A DNA stretch of 44,128 nucleotides, taken from NCBI GenBank assembly GCA_003427395.1, contig BFEA01000001.1, positions 1,434,251 to 1,478,378 on the forward strand, given 5' to 3'. The translations under genes were made by a program, and so were the position numbers. The notes under the pieces are model-generated. The model was not told the origin of the DNA. It did not search any database and saw only the letters and a program-made list of their open reading frames with translations. Numbering within the stretch: position 1 is the first letter of the stretch; the number at the start of each line of letters is the position of its first letter. The DNA is from Chara braunii. Taxonomy: Eukaryota > Streptophyta > Charophyceae > Charales > Characeae. This document shows positions 8,451-17,101 of this stretch, in pieces.

Positions 8451-9373
8451 TTCCCCGACACATCCCCCTCTTCCTCGTCATTGTCTTCACCACCGCTGTT
8501 GCAGTCTTCCTCGTCTTCCTCTCTAGTGGAGTTTCCCTCTCCCTCGTCATCCTCTTCTCCTTCGGTGTTGTTCACCAACTTCGCGAACTGGTCTGTGTCC
8601 TGTTTAGCTAGCTCCCACGCACCTTTGTCCTTGCGATCACAGCGCGCATCCCTCTTCTTGCACATGGCCTTGACCTCCTTCAATGTCATGTAGTAATCCA
8701 GGCAACACCTCATATACTCAATCACTTCCTCCTGTGCCATCACGGCCTTCTCCTTCACGGATTTCACAACTTGCACCTTAGCTTCCACCTCCATACAGTG
8801 TTCCTTCTTCATATTGTCGGAGGTTCCACCTTTGTTCCCACCACAGTTCTTTGTGGGACTAGATCCACTTGCTTCGGTCTTCCCCATCAGCGCTTGGAGC
8901 ACGTTTTTTATCTCATCCAACTTCTCACCTTCCCTCACGTTCACTTGATGCTCCTGCGTCTCATCAATCCGTGTGTTGACTCGCTGTTTCTCCCCCGCCC
9001 TTCTCTCGTCATCGTCATCCGAAATGTTAATCCGCAGAGGTTGCACTTTAATGTCGCCTCCAACACTTTTCGATCGGGATTTAGATCTCGATCGGGCAGC
9101 GGCTGGTGACGCGAACTCACGTTTTCGTTTCTCGCTACTCCCGCCATCCTGCTTCTCTTCTTCGGCTTCCTCCATCCTCTTCTTCCCACGATCTTGGATA
9201 GCAGCACTGGTCTTCCTGTCTACTTCTTCTAATTTATCGGCGATCTTCTTCACCGATCCACCGAAAGTACTTGCTATCCAAGCCTTCATCCTTGTCTCGC
9301 TGTCATCCGTGGTCCTTCGCTTTCCCTTTCTTGCTCCCGCCGCGTGCTGCACTTGCGCCGCTGGATTCTGCAC
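8447..9373 (-). CDS. Acidic coiled-coil/SR-rich protein region upstream of the PLE endonuclease
   Basis: This is a 308-codon open frame. It begins with a basic segment and then MKAWIASTFGGSVKKIADKL with a Lys/Glu-rich coiled coil. A serine-arginine stretch (ARSRSKSRSKSVGG) and an acidic run (SDDDDERRAGEK) follow. A second helical part contains EEVIEYMRCCLDYYMTLKEV, and the end is very acidic (GEDNDEEEGDVSGN). I recognise no enzymatic domain. A nucleic-acid or chromatin-binding role is possible from composition only. It ends within four bases of the GIY-YIG frame, which suggests one N-terminal extension of a single polyprotein, split by a frameshift. The true start is probably further upstream (see 9390-9754). 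Confidence 0.5.
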   Translation of the reverse strand: MQNPAAQVQHAAGARKGKRRTTDDSETRMKAWIASTFGGSVKKIADKLEEVDRKTSAAIQDRGKKRMEEAEEEKQDGGSSEKRKREFASPAAARSRSKSRSKSVGGDIKVQPLRINISDDDDERRAGEKQRVNTRIDETQEHQVNVREGEKLDEIKNVLQALMGKTEASGSSPTKNCGGNKGGTSDNMKKEHCMEVEAKVQVVKSVKEKAVMAQEEVIEYMRCCLDYYMTLKEVKAMCKKRDARCDRKDKGAWELAKQDTDQFAKLVNNTEGEEDDEGEGNSTREEDEEDCNSGGEDNDEEEGDVSGN

Positions 9374-9389
9374 CGCTCGACTTCTTCGA

Positions 9390-9754
9390 TCATGTCCCTA
9401 GTCTTCCATTTCTCGATAAGATCGAGATGCTCCTTCGTAAACCATGCGCGTTGTCTCGGTCCTGGAAACGAGTTCGCGCTAGGCTGCCGCTGATTGTAGT
9501 TCCAACTTGGTGGTGGGGACGGTTGCCACCACCGTTTGCGGTGCTACTCCCTGGGGAGAAGCAGTCACTTGCATCTGTGGTGCAGGTGTCTGCGTGGTGA
9601 AGCCATTTGGCGCAGCAACTGGCGGAGTTTGCATCCCATTCGGGAGCTCCATCCAGTACCGATTGCACCCGGACCACCTGCCACGTCCACGGCCCCTCCC
9701 TCGGCCGTACATGCGGTATAAGCTCTCGAAGATACCGCGCGCACTTACTCGCAC
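9390..9754 (-). pseudogene. RG-rich N-terminal part of the PLE reading frame
   Basis: One frame starts MRVSARGIFESLYRMYGRGR with GRGRGRW, then a Pro/Gln/Thr-rich stretch (TQTPAPQMQVTASPQGVAPQ). Near 9485 the sense moves to another frame that reads QRQPSANSFPGPRQRAWFTK, EHLDLIEKWKTRDMIEEVER and CRIQRRKCSTRREQERES. This is a believable RNA-binding-like RG segment followed by a helix leading into the coiled coil at 9373. The joins are by eye. The region 9760-10058 further upstream has no gene and is presumably the element's 5' leader. Confidence 0.45.
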
Positions 9755-10058
9755 CAGAAGATTTCAGCAGCAAGGAGACGATCCAGTGCTCTGATGTTCA
9801 GCAATGAGCCACTCCGCCTTGCGGTCTTCTTGATTCAGTCGACTAGCCCCCGCGCCGATCGGTACACCAATCACTGCGTCACACTAACCGTAATCAAACA
9901 ATTGATAACAATCAATTAATTAATTGTAACCGCAACTCAAGGTTGCAAGCCTATCTTTACGACGAAATTCCGTGTTCTCACCGAACACGTCTTTCTCGAA
10001 CGCACCGAGACGAGCGTGCCTAAGCACAACCGCAGAGTCGTTCACTCGGTTCAACATG

Positions 10059-10503
10059 AGATTAACTCAAAATGATAATAATGTAGCTGGAGTTTACATG
10101 TCACAGATCAACTGTATCAGAAGATCGGGCGCAGCCACACTTCACCCGTACAGCCCTTCTCCTCCACCTGCTCAAGCTGTAGCGGATTCCAACTGTCCGC
10201 AGTTAAATACTTCATCACCTTAGCTCTACCTTTGAAATGAAAATGAAAAAAAAAAAAAAAAAAAAAAAAAAATCAAAAAAGAATTTAATAAACTCATTGA
10301 AGCCACACACGTTTTCCACGCGTGTGATACTGGCTTCTTTGGCTGTAGCTCATTGCTGAAGTCGTCATTTTGTCCGTTATCGTCCTCGCGTCCTGCCCGT
10401 TCTCAGATGGAGATTTACTGCGTACGCTATCTCTTTGAGATCATACTGAGTATTTTGTCCGCCACTTGGTTGCCGCCTTCTCTCGTCTTTCCGTCATGCT
10501 CTT
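10059..10503 (+). repeat. Right direct repeat (pseudo-LTR) of the PLE, cut by a gap
   Basis: This is the same sequence as 4777-5231, with a pure A run of about 30 bases at 10244-10272 in place of the AAAAT repeats. It ends in the N gap, so its true right border cannot be seen. In the sense of the PLE it lies upstream of the 5' leader, as a partial tandem copy would. Confidence 0.85.
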
Positions 10504-11218
10504 NNNNNNNNNNNNNNNNNNNNNNNNNNNNNNNNNNNNNNNNNNNNNNNNNNNNNNNNNNNNNNNNNNNNNNNNNNNNNNNNNNNNNNNNNNNNNNNNN
10601 NNNNNNNNNNNNNNNNNNNNNNNNNNNNNNNNNNNNNNNNNNNNNNNNNNNNNNNNNNNNNNNNNNNNNNNNNNNNNNNNNNNNNNNNNNNNNNNNNNNN
10701 NNNNNNNNNNNNNNNNNNNNNNNNNNNNNNNNNNNNNNNNNNNNNNNNNNNNNNNNNNNNNNNNNNNNNNNNNNNNNNNNNNNNNNNNNNNNNNNNNNNN
10801 NNNNNNNNNNNNNNNNNNNNNNNNNNNNNNNNNNNNNNNNNNNNNNNNNNNNNNNNNNNNNNNNNNNNNNNNNNNNNNNNNNNNNNNNNNNNNNNNNNNN
10901 NNNNNNNNNNNNNNNNNNNNNNNNNNNNNNNNNNNNNNNNNNNNNNNNNNNNNNNNNNNNNNNNNNNNNNNNNNNNNNNNNNNNNNNNNNNNNNNNNNNN
11001 NNNNNNNNNNNNNNNNNNNNNNNNNNNNNNNNNNNNNNNNNNNNNNNNNNNNNNNNNNNNNNNNNNNNNNNNNNNNNNNNNNNNNNNNNNNNNNNNNNNN
11101 NNNNNNNNNNNNNNNNNNNNNNNNNNNNNNNNNNNNNNNNNNNNNNNNNNNNNNNNNNNNNNNNNNNNNNNNNNNNNNNNNNNNNNNNNNNNNNNNNNNN
11201 NNNNNNNNNNNNNNNNNN
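10504..11218. other. Assembly gap (715 N)
   Basis: Unbroken Ns. It hides the outer end of the right PLE repeat and the junction with the following sequence. Confidence 0.99.
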
Positions 11219-11699
11219 AAACGAATTTCAATTCTGCAATCCCACATCCTCCTCCAATCAATCCAGAATACTTGTTCCAAGAATCCCAACCACGTTATCA
11301 ACACCCATGGACCAATTATTTACAAGATTTCATCGAATACTTTGGGAGTCTTCTTCTTCCTCCCTCTTCCTCAAGCTCTAGCTATGGTGCCTGCGGGCAC
11401 CCAACCTATCAAGCCTGCCAATCGCCACACACCCTCCTAAATCCAACACCCCTCTGCACCACTCAAGAAGTCCACTGCAGATGAAGTGTCCACTCAGCAG
11501 GGGAGCGCAGCTCCCAGGATGATGAAGAAGAACAGAAAATCCATGAAGATGAAGATCTGCCACTTCGAAGCAGGCATAGAGAAGCTGCTTCGATGGCAGC
11601 TGTCAAAACCCCAATAGGACAGCTATGGAGGAAGCACCACGCAGAGCAGGGCCTGATGTCCCTGGGCCAATTCCGCACCAGCCAGGTAAGCCCAATTAT
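11219..11699. other. No recognisable gene
   Basis: After the gap there is a Ser/Pro-rich stretch with short open frames on both strands. None matches a family I know. A fair splice donor, CCAG/GTAAGC, lies near 11690. The reading frame starting MEEAPRRAGPDVPGP at 11625 runs into the LTR-tail relic that follows. Confidence 0.4.
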
Positions 11700-11825
11700 C
11701 ATGATGTATGTTTGGTCTGTGTTGAAACATTGAGTGGGCTAGTCCTTAGTATTCTAGCATTCTGCTTCGCTATCTTGTACTGCGTGAAAGAGGTCAGTCC
11801 CGGTCAGGTCAGGACTTGTATCTAA
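11700..11825 (+). mobile_element. Diverged relic of the gypsy LTR tail
   Basis: ATGATGTATG(T)TTGGTCT ... TATTCTAGCATTCTGC ... GCTATCTTGTACTGCGTGAA ... AGAGGTCAGT aligns along its length with the last 130 bases of both LTRs of element 2 (from 21593 and from 29372). Identity is clearly lower than between those two. The frame gives LSILAFCFAILYCVKEV, against CILAFRCAILYYVREV in the 5' LTR. It may be the remainder of an older LTR; 11826-12137 shows nothing further. Confidence 0.6.
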
Positions 11826-12137
11826 AGTCTTCCCTGCGCTATAAAGCACCATTGTATCGGAATGCACATTGCTTGTTGAGATTCCACTTGCACTGCATTG
11901 TCCATTCAGTCCTTTTTATCACATTGTGGATCCTCGGTCATTACGTACATCGCCCAACTGGACATGTAACAGTTAGGGAAACCAGCAGGGTCCCACTGAC
12001 TTCATCCTCAGTTCAAAGGGAGTCAAATTACGATGAGCTAAACACTGTAAAATGTTTCATAACAAGCATGGAGAACCATGAGCATTGCGTGCTAAATACA
12101 AAACCATAAATATGTCCTGACATTAAGTTCACAAAAT

Positions 12138-12410
12138 TGCAGATTGAATTCACTCAAGCCTATGAAACTTTATTACAGTTTTACGTGCTACTTTGCCGTG
12201 CATATCCACCAACTCGGACCACATATGCTAAGTTCTCAAAGACGTTCTTGAGAGCTTACACCCCATCTAACCTGCAGATTGAATTCAGTCAAACGTATAA
12301 AACTTTGTTACAGTTTTATTTGCTACTTTATCGTGCATATTGATCAACTTGGCCCTCCATACGAAGTTCTCAAAAGAGAATGTTCGAAGCTTTCACCTCA
12401 TCTACCCTGC
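12138..12410 (+). repeat. 135-bp tandem repeat
   Basis: The unit TGCAGATTGAATTCACTCAA at 12138 recurs from 12273 with many substitutions. The period is 135, that is 45 codons, and the first copy is open in one frame (LQIEFTQAYETLLQFYVLLC). The second copy acquires a stop at 12341-12343. I do not recognise the peptide. Confidence 0.75.
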
Positions 12411-12419
12411 CTCAAACAG

Positions 12420-12930
12420 TATTGCAAAGGTCTGCAGCGGATTAAATGAATTTCCACAAAGAAATGCTCAGCACTCGACAACGCATAGATGTGTGCTCAC
12501 CCTATCCCTTGCCAGAAAAGGGACCAAAAAAAAAAGGAAAGTAAAGACAGTCAACTTCAAGTTATTTTTTTATCCTTTATTGATTTGTGTGCGCCATCCT
12601 CACATATGGGCCATGCTGATGCTCTATGTAGGGTTCCAATTTCGACAGTGTGCAGCAGGACATCACCTTGATCTCTAAACCCTAAACCTTCGACCCTAGA
12701 CACTAAACTCTTTGAAACCACTTCTTCTGCAATGCCAGAGTCGGCCAATCTGTGATGGTTGATCTATGGCTCATCTTTACATCATAGTCCCTAGTCTCGA
12801 AAGATATGCCCCAACATCCTCAACTATTCTGCTTAAGAGTCGAGACATCTTTCTCAGATACATGGGCGTGCTTGGTGTACTTCAGAGGTGATTGACAAAA
12901 GAGTACACAACAGTGACGTTTCCTCATAGC
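12420..12930. other. No gene seen; short telomere-like motif and a possible RNase H scrap
   Basis: CTAAACCCTAAACC at about 12676-12690 is close to two units of the plant and green-algal telomere repeat (CCCTAAA). It is too short to call an interstitial telomere. Near 12606 the plus strand reads HMGHADALCRVP, which resembles the GNADALSR end of a gypsy RNase H domain. The flanks do not support this, so it stays a suggestion. Confidence 0.3.
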
Positions 12931-12933
12931 AGC

Positions 12934-14135
12934 TTAAACCACCAGTACCTGGCCCAGCTATTGAAGCCGAGCCTGAATATGCCCTGCGCGCCAATTTTTT
13001 TCCGAGCCTGCTGGGGGTGGGAACCGACATGGGACATTTGATGCTTGGCACAGGTACCGCCCTTATTCTGGACCTGCTGCCAGCAGCTGGAATGTAAAGC
13101 GGCGATAGTTTTCTTGTTTCCACTCGTGTACATGAAAATGGCCTGGGCAGATGTGCATCCAGATCCAAAGATCTCGTTTAATGCTCCCCGCCTCTGGCGG
13201 GGAGCAGATGCACAAACAGCCGCGAATCTTGAAAACGAAAAACAAAAAACAAGCAGACGCACAAACAGCCGTGAATCTTGAAAAGGAAAAAAAAAAACAA
13301 AAAAAAAAAAACAAAGGGGAAAAAAGGTACCAAGCTCTGAACATGGTTGCCCTCAGATACATCCGCTGCTGCAGCAACGTGCAGCCAGATACATTCTGGA
13401 AAGTGCTACGTCACAGTGAAGCCCTGGAATTGAAACAGTTGGCACGCATTGGATGCTCCCCGTCTCTCACGTGGAGCAGAAGCACAAACAGCCACGATAC
13501 TGCTTCCAAAAAAGCAAAAAAAACAGAAAACAAAAAAAAAAAACAAAGGGGAGAAGAGGTACCAAGATCTGAACGTGATTGCCCTCAAATACATCCTCTG
13601 CTGCACAGAAGTGCAGCCAGATACATTCTGGAAAGTGCTATGTCACAGTGAAGCTGTGGACTTGGAACCATTGGCAAGCATTGATCCCCCGTGTCTCACG
13701 GGGAGCAGAAGCACAAACAGCCGATATACTGCTTCCAAAAAAAAAAAAAAAAAAAAAAAAACAAAGGGCAAAAGAGATACCAAGCTCTGAACGTGATTGC
13801 CCTCANANTCANCCACTGNTGGCGGGCANTCGTGAAAAACCAGTTTTCTTCCAAAAAACAGAAAAAGAAAGAAAAGCAACGATCTGTTTTTTTTTTTTTC
13901 TTTCTCGTGTTGCAGTTCCTTTTGTTTCCTCTTTTGCCCCTCGTCGCCTTCAGCCTCCGAACGTTTCCACATAGCACAGCACCAGGACATCTTACAGTCC
14001 ATTTGCCCCGTTTTTTGTGGGCCCACGCACGTCCTCCTCCATTGCACTGCTGGCCCTTCCCCGAACCCCGAAAACTGCCGCGTGTTAACGGGGAAGGCCC
14101 GCGGCCCATGTATGGGCCAAGGACTGGTGGTTTAA
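12934..14135. mobile_element. Possible TTAA-flanked inverted-repeat element
   Basis: The left end reads TTAA ACCACCAGTACCTGGCCCA. The right end, read on the minus strand from 14135, gives TTAA ACCACCAGTCCTTGGCCCA. These are inverted repeats of about 19 bases with two or three mismatches, each next to TTAA, over a span of about 1.2 kb. A third copy of the end sequence lies alone at 36222. TTAA target duplications are typical of piggyBac-type elements, but the ends here do not begin with the usual CCY and no transposase is present. It would have to be non-autonomous. Most of the inside is a minisatellite. Confidence 0.4.
13180..13850. repeat. Minisatellite of about 230-270 bp with hairpin and A-rich tracts
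   Basis: Three and a bit units start near 13180, 13451 and 13681. Each has a GC hairpin (GCTCCCCG...CGGGGAGC in the first), then AGAAGCACAAACAGCC, an A-rich run of 20-40 bases, AAAGGGGAAAAGAGGTACC, GTGATTGCCCTCAAATACAT, GTGCAGCCAGATACATTCTG and GAAAGTGCTATGTCACAGTG. The first unit also carries a short internal duplication (CAGATGCACAAACAGCCGCG again at about 13255). Single Ns at 13806-13829 fall in the last partial unit, so the assembly is unsure of the copy number here. Confidence 0.8.
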
Positions 14136-14439
14136 GTATGAGCTGATGCGGAGTAAGCCTTTTGACAATTTGAAGAGACTGCACGTACTGCATCAATGAC
14201 ATAGAGATGAAGGCATCACACTCACCGTGCAAAACTCGCAGAAATCTCCCACTTCTTCCTGCACATAAATGCACAACAGAAAATCACACAGTCAGGCTGG
14301 CCTCCGAAAACAGGGCAATGATCAACCCCAAAAGTGAAGAGAAGTAGAAAAGGAACATTGTCCCAATCCCGCAATTATTTAGACCTTCAAACTAGGGCGA
14401 ATGCAAAGGAGGACTGGGTGGACTGGAAAACGCAAGGAA

Positions 14440-15195
14440 TAGTCATCAGGAGCTGGCAATATTCTAGACAAAGAAGAAAAAATGAACGACATAATCAAAG
14501 GACCGACAGTCCAGCCAAACAAACCAGGCGATATAATTCTGCTGCAGGAAATCCACCTCAGACTATCAATTGAGCACAAGAAAACCCGTAGCGCGCTGAC
14601 AAGGAAACTAGGAGGCGTCAAGGATGAAATATGGTCCTCAGACAACTCTTGCACAAAGGTTTTGTCATCCTTATTCCCAAGTCTTCCCGCCTCTACACGG
14701 CAGGCTCCATAGTGAACACGGAAGCAGACACAGCAGTAGGGAGATGGTGTTTGATGGATTTACGATGGAAACAAGAAGAAGTGAGGGTGATTAACCTATA
14801 TGCACCGAACAATTCATCTGAAAGATCAGCTTTCGTAGCAAGCATAGGAATCTCGTTCCTCCTCTAACGCCCTGCATCTTAGCAGGTGACAGGAACGCCA
14901 ACCAAGACCCCACAACGGACCGTATCTCTGGATCGACGGACAACCCACCCACACAAGAGGCACTCCCCATCCAGCGTTTGATGGTGGATCGTGTTACCGC
15001 ACCTTGCATCCGGGAGTAAGAGGTTCACTTCCGTAAAGAAGAATCACGCCCACCACACTGCTTTCTCCTTTATATACTACCTTTTTATATCAGAAACATT
15101 AATGGGTACGGCCAAACATGCAGACATCCTCCCCCTGCAGCTTTATACAGGGCTGGGCCAAAAACCTATTGAACTCGTCATCAGTTTTGGCAATT
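14440..15195 (+). pseudogene. LINE (non-LTR retrotransposon) APE-type endonuclease fragment
   Basis: Pieces in three frames together follow an apurinic-like endonuclease. IVIRSW is near the start. GDIILLQEIHLRLSIEHKKT holds the Q-E motif. AVGRWCLMDLRWKQEEVRVI leads to NLYAPNNSSERSAFV with the usual Y-A-P-N. PCILAGDRNANQDPTTDR corresponds to the G-D-F-N motif (Phe replaced by Arg). FTSVKKNHAHHTA and YLFISETLMGTAKHADILP match the end of the domain, where the S-R-I-D-Y motif has lost its Asp. In a live LINE this enzyme nicks the target to start reverse transcription. Frameshifts lie near 14640, 14860 and 15000. No RT follows on this strand. Confidence 0.7.
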
Positions 15196-15199
15196 TGTG

Positions 15200-15755
15200 A
15201 AGAAAGGATCCAACTTTCTTAAGCTTAAGCCACCAGTGCACACAAACCTAAATTAACGAACCAAAAGTTGCACTTTTTCGAGCCTGCTTGCTACAGTGAC
15301 AGGCTGAAATGAAAAATCTTGGGGTACCGGTACCAGCCTACCTTGAAACTCGATTGTTGTACCTCGTGCCAGCAGATGGGACCAAAAGACAAACAAATCC
15401 AGATCAATGATGAACAGAGGCCGTTTCATGAAAGTAATAGAAAAGGGATGCAGAAAAGAGATGTGGGGGAAGGCATCTGACCTAGAGCATACTGACAATA
15501 GTAATGTCCATAATGTACCTGAACAGTATCATGGCCAAATTATTGTCATATTTTTTCCTCTTCTCCTTTTCAGGTCCCTGCCAGTCAGGCATACGTTTTC
15601 CACATTCTCATAAAAGACCCGCACTGGGGGCATATTCACACTACTACTTTCCAGCATGTATCTAACCGCTATCACGTCCATACATTCCATTCCTTTTTTT
15701 TTTTCCCTTCTGCTTCTTTTCTTCTATTCACATTCTCAGGAATGCCTCACTCATG
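15200..15755. other. No recognisable gene
   Basis: AT-rich sequence with short open frames only, and a T-run near 15690. It separates the two LINE pieces of opposite orientation. Confidence 0.5.
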
Positions 15756-15759
15756 GCAT

Positions 15760-16550
15760 ACTCACAATACTAATGTATTGGATGGAATCATTGGGTTGGA
15801 AGTTAGGCCTTCCTCTCCTCTAAGCGAACCAATGGTTGAGTTCCTTCCTTGTGCCTTGATTTTCTGAAAGAAGAATTTTGTCATTTTCTCTCCATTTTCC
15901 CATTCTGTTAATATGGCTTTGAGTCGCATTCCATTTGCTTTCCAGACATTCCAGATGGCTAGTTCTGATCTGGATCTAGTTAGTAGCTCTTTGTAGTGTG
16001 TGGATCCAGGGTTGTTCCATAAATTGGACTCCGCGATACTGACTGCTGCTTCTAGCTCTTTGATTCTCTGATTTCTTTTTGTTGTTAACTTTCCTGAGGC
16101 GGCTGATGCTACGTTAGATACGTTTCAAGTTAGGATTGGGAAGTCTGCTTCTGCTCTTTCGGAATCAATGCAGGCTTGTACCATGAACTGTTTCATTTCG
16201 CGGTTGTGGAGTAGGAAGTTGTCGATTTTGAAGAAGCCTAGCCCTTTGTGTAACCCAGGGTTGAAAATTAAGTCTATATGAAGATTGGGTTGTGATCTAA
16301 TCCGTTATGGTTGGGTAGTTTTCCTATGCCTACGTTTAGTATAGCGCCTCTGAGGGATTCAAATATCAAGGAGAAGTTTATGGCTGAGTTGGTGACGTGT
16401 TGGGTTATATTTCTTTTGTTGTATGTGAATTTGCTTACCTCTGGGTGGAGTGTTCTAAGGGGTTCAAGTAGATTCTTTTCTATTATTAACCTGTGCATTG
16501 TTTGAGCCTCTTTGTCAGCGTGACAAGCCCCGTACGCAGGCACCGCTTGG
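15760..16550 (-). pseudogene. LINE fragment: end of endonuclease and linker towards the RT
   Basis: From 16543 leftwards the minus strand reads LLEPLRTLHPEVSKFTYNKR, NITQHVTNSAINFSLIFESL and GLDHNPIFI, which is the end of an APE-type LINE endonuclease (D-x-x-R-x-L-H-P ... F-T-Y ... S-x-I-D position ... D-H-N-P). After a frameshift near 16275 it continues DLIFNPGLHKGLGFFKIDNF and LLHNREMKQFMVQACIDSER. A stop near 16127 is followed by QRIKELEAAVSIAESNLWNN and EWENGEKMTKFFFQKIKAQG, the usual linker just before the RT. The RT itself is missing. The family may be the same as the plus-strand piece at 14440, but the overlap is too short to say. Confidence 0.7.
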
Positions 16551-17060
16551 GACCAGCAAGAGCGGTAAACGCCACATCTTTGTCATTTGGTGCAAATCAC
16601 GAAGTATGCTAGACTAATCACTATACCTGATACAACTAGGACGGACCACGTCATCAAGCTATTTATGAACAACTTGGTACGTGACTTTGGTCTCCCTAAG
16701 TCTACTGTAAGCGACAGGGATGCTAGATTCACTAGTGAATTGTGGCAAAGTACGGCCCAACAGATGGGTACCCGACTACAAAGTACACCCTGAGTCAAAT
16801 GGTCAGGCTAAAGAGATGAACCGGGTAGTGCAGCACTTGCTTTGACATTACATTAAACCAAGTCAGGATGAATGGGACGAGAATTACCCCTCGTAGCCAG
16901 CCGGTACAATAACGTCGTGCATAGCGTTATCGAGTACGTTTCATGAATCATACGGATCCTAAAGAAGATCGATGGTTCACCAGAGAGGAATTACTGAAGA
17001 TTGCTCCCCAAGTCATCACAAGTTATGCACGAAGTTTGGAAGGGAAGCAGCCTGCTATAT
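16551..17060 (+). pseudogene. Ty3/gypsy integrase relic with tail
   Basis: Reading over frameshifts and stops gives SGKRHIFV, VQITKYARLITIPDTTRTDH, NLVRDFGLPKSTVSDRDARF and TSELWQSTAQQMGT. This is the second catalytic Asp region of an integrase core. VHPESNGQAKEMNRVVQHLL follows with the catalytic Glu, then a TGA, then HYIKPSQDEWDENY. Near 16945 a deletion of a few hundred codons joins it to DRWFTREELLKIAPQVITSY, the very end of the chromodomain-like tail. The first Asp lies beyond the left edge. The piece abuts the LINE fragment at about 16550. Confidence 0.7.
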
Positions 17061-17086
17061 AATGACTTTTCAAAGGACTGTCGAAG

Positions 17087-17101
17087 TAAAGGAGGAGGGA
17101 G
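17087..17101 (+). promoter_or_regulatory. Polypurine tract of the gypsy relic
   Basis: The purine run TAAAGGAGGAGGGAG lies just after the stop of the tail frame and directly before TGCGAGGG, the presumed LTR start. Position and composition match the polypurine tracts of elements 1 and 2. Confidence 0.6.

Larger units (their letters stand above)
4777..10503 (-). mobile_element. Penelope-like retroelement with N-terminal GIY-YIG endonuclease
   Basis: On the minus strand the coding order is an RG/SR-rich acidic coiled-coil region (9754-8447), a GIY-YIG endonuclease (8450-7563), a linker (7581-6874), and a reverse transcriptase (6866-5745). PLE reverse transcriptases normally precede the GIY-YIG domain. 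The reversed order matches the permuted PLE class reported from green algae and protists (Chlamys/Naiad). The unit is flanked by direct repeats of about 450 bp (4777-5231 and 10059-10503), which look like the pseudo-LTRs that PLEs form by partial tandem insertion. The right repeat runs into an assembly gap. Frameshifts split the coding region into about six pieces, so this copy is probably inactive. Confidence 0.8.

Noticed and set aside
10353-11440. Long open frames across the N gap on both strands
   Set aside because: They are open only because Ns carry no stop codons.
12675-12690. Interstitial telomere array
   Set aside because: Under two full CCCTAAA units; not enough to call.
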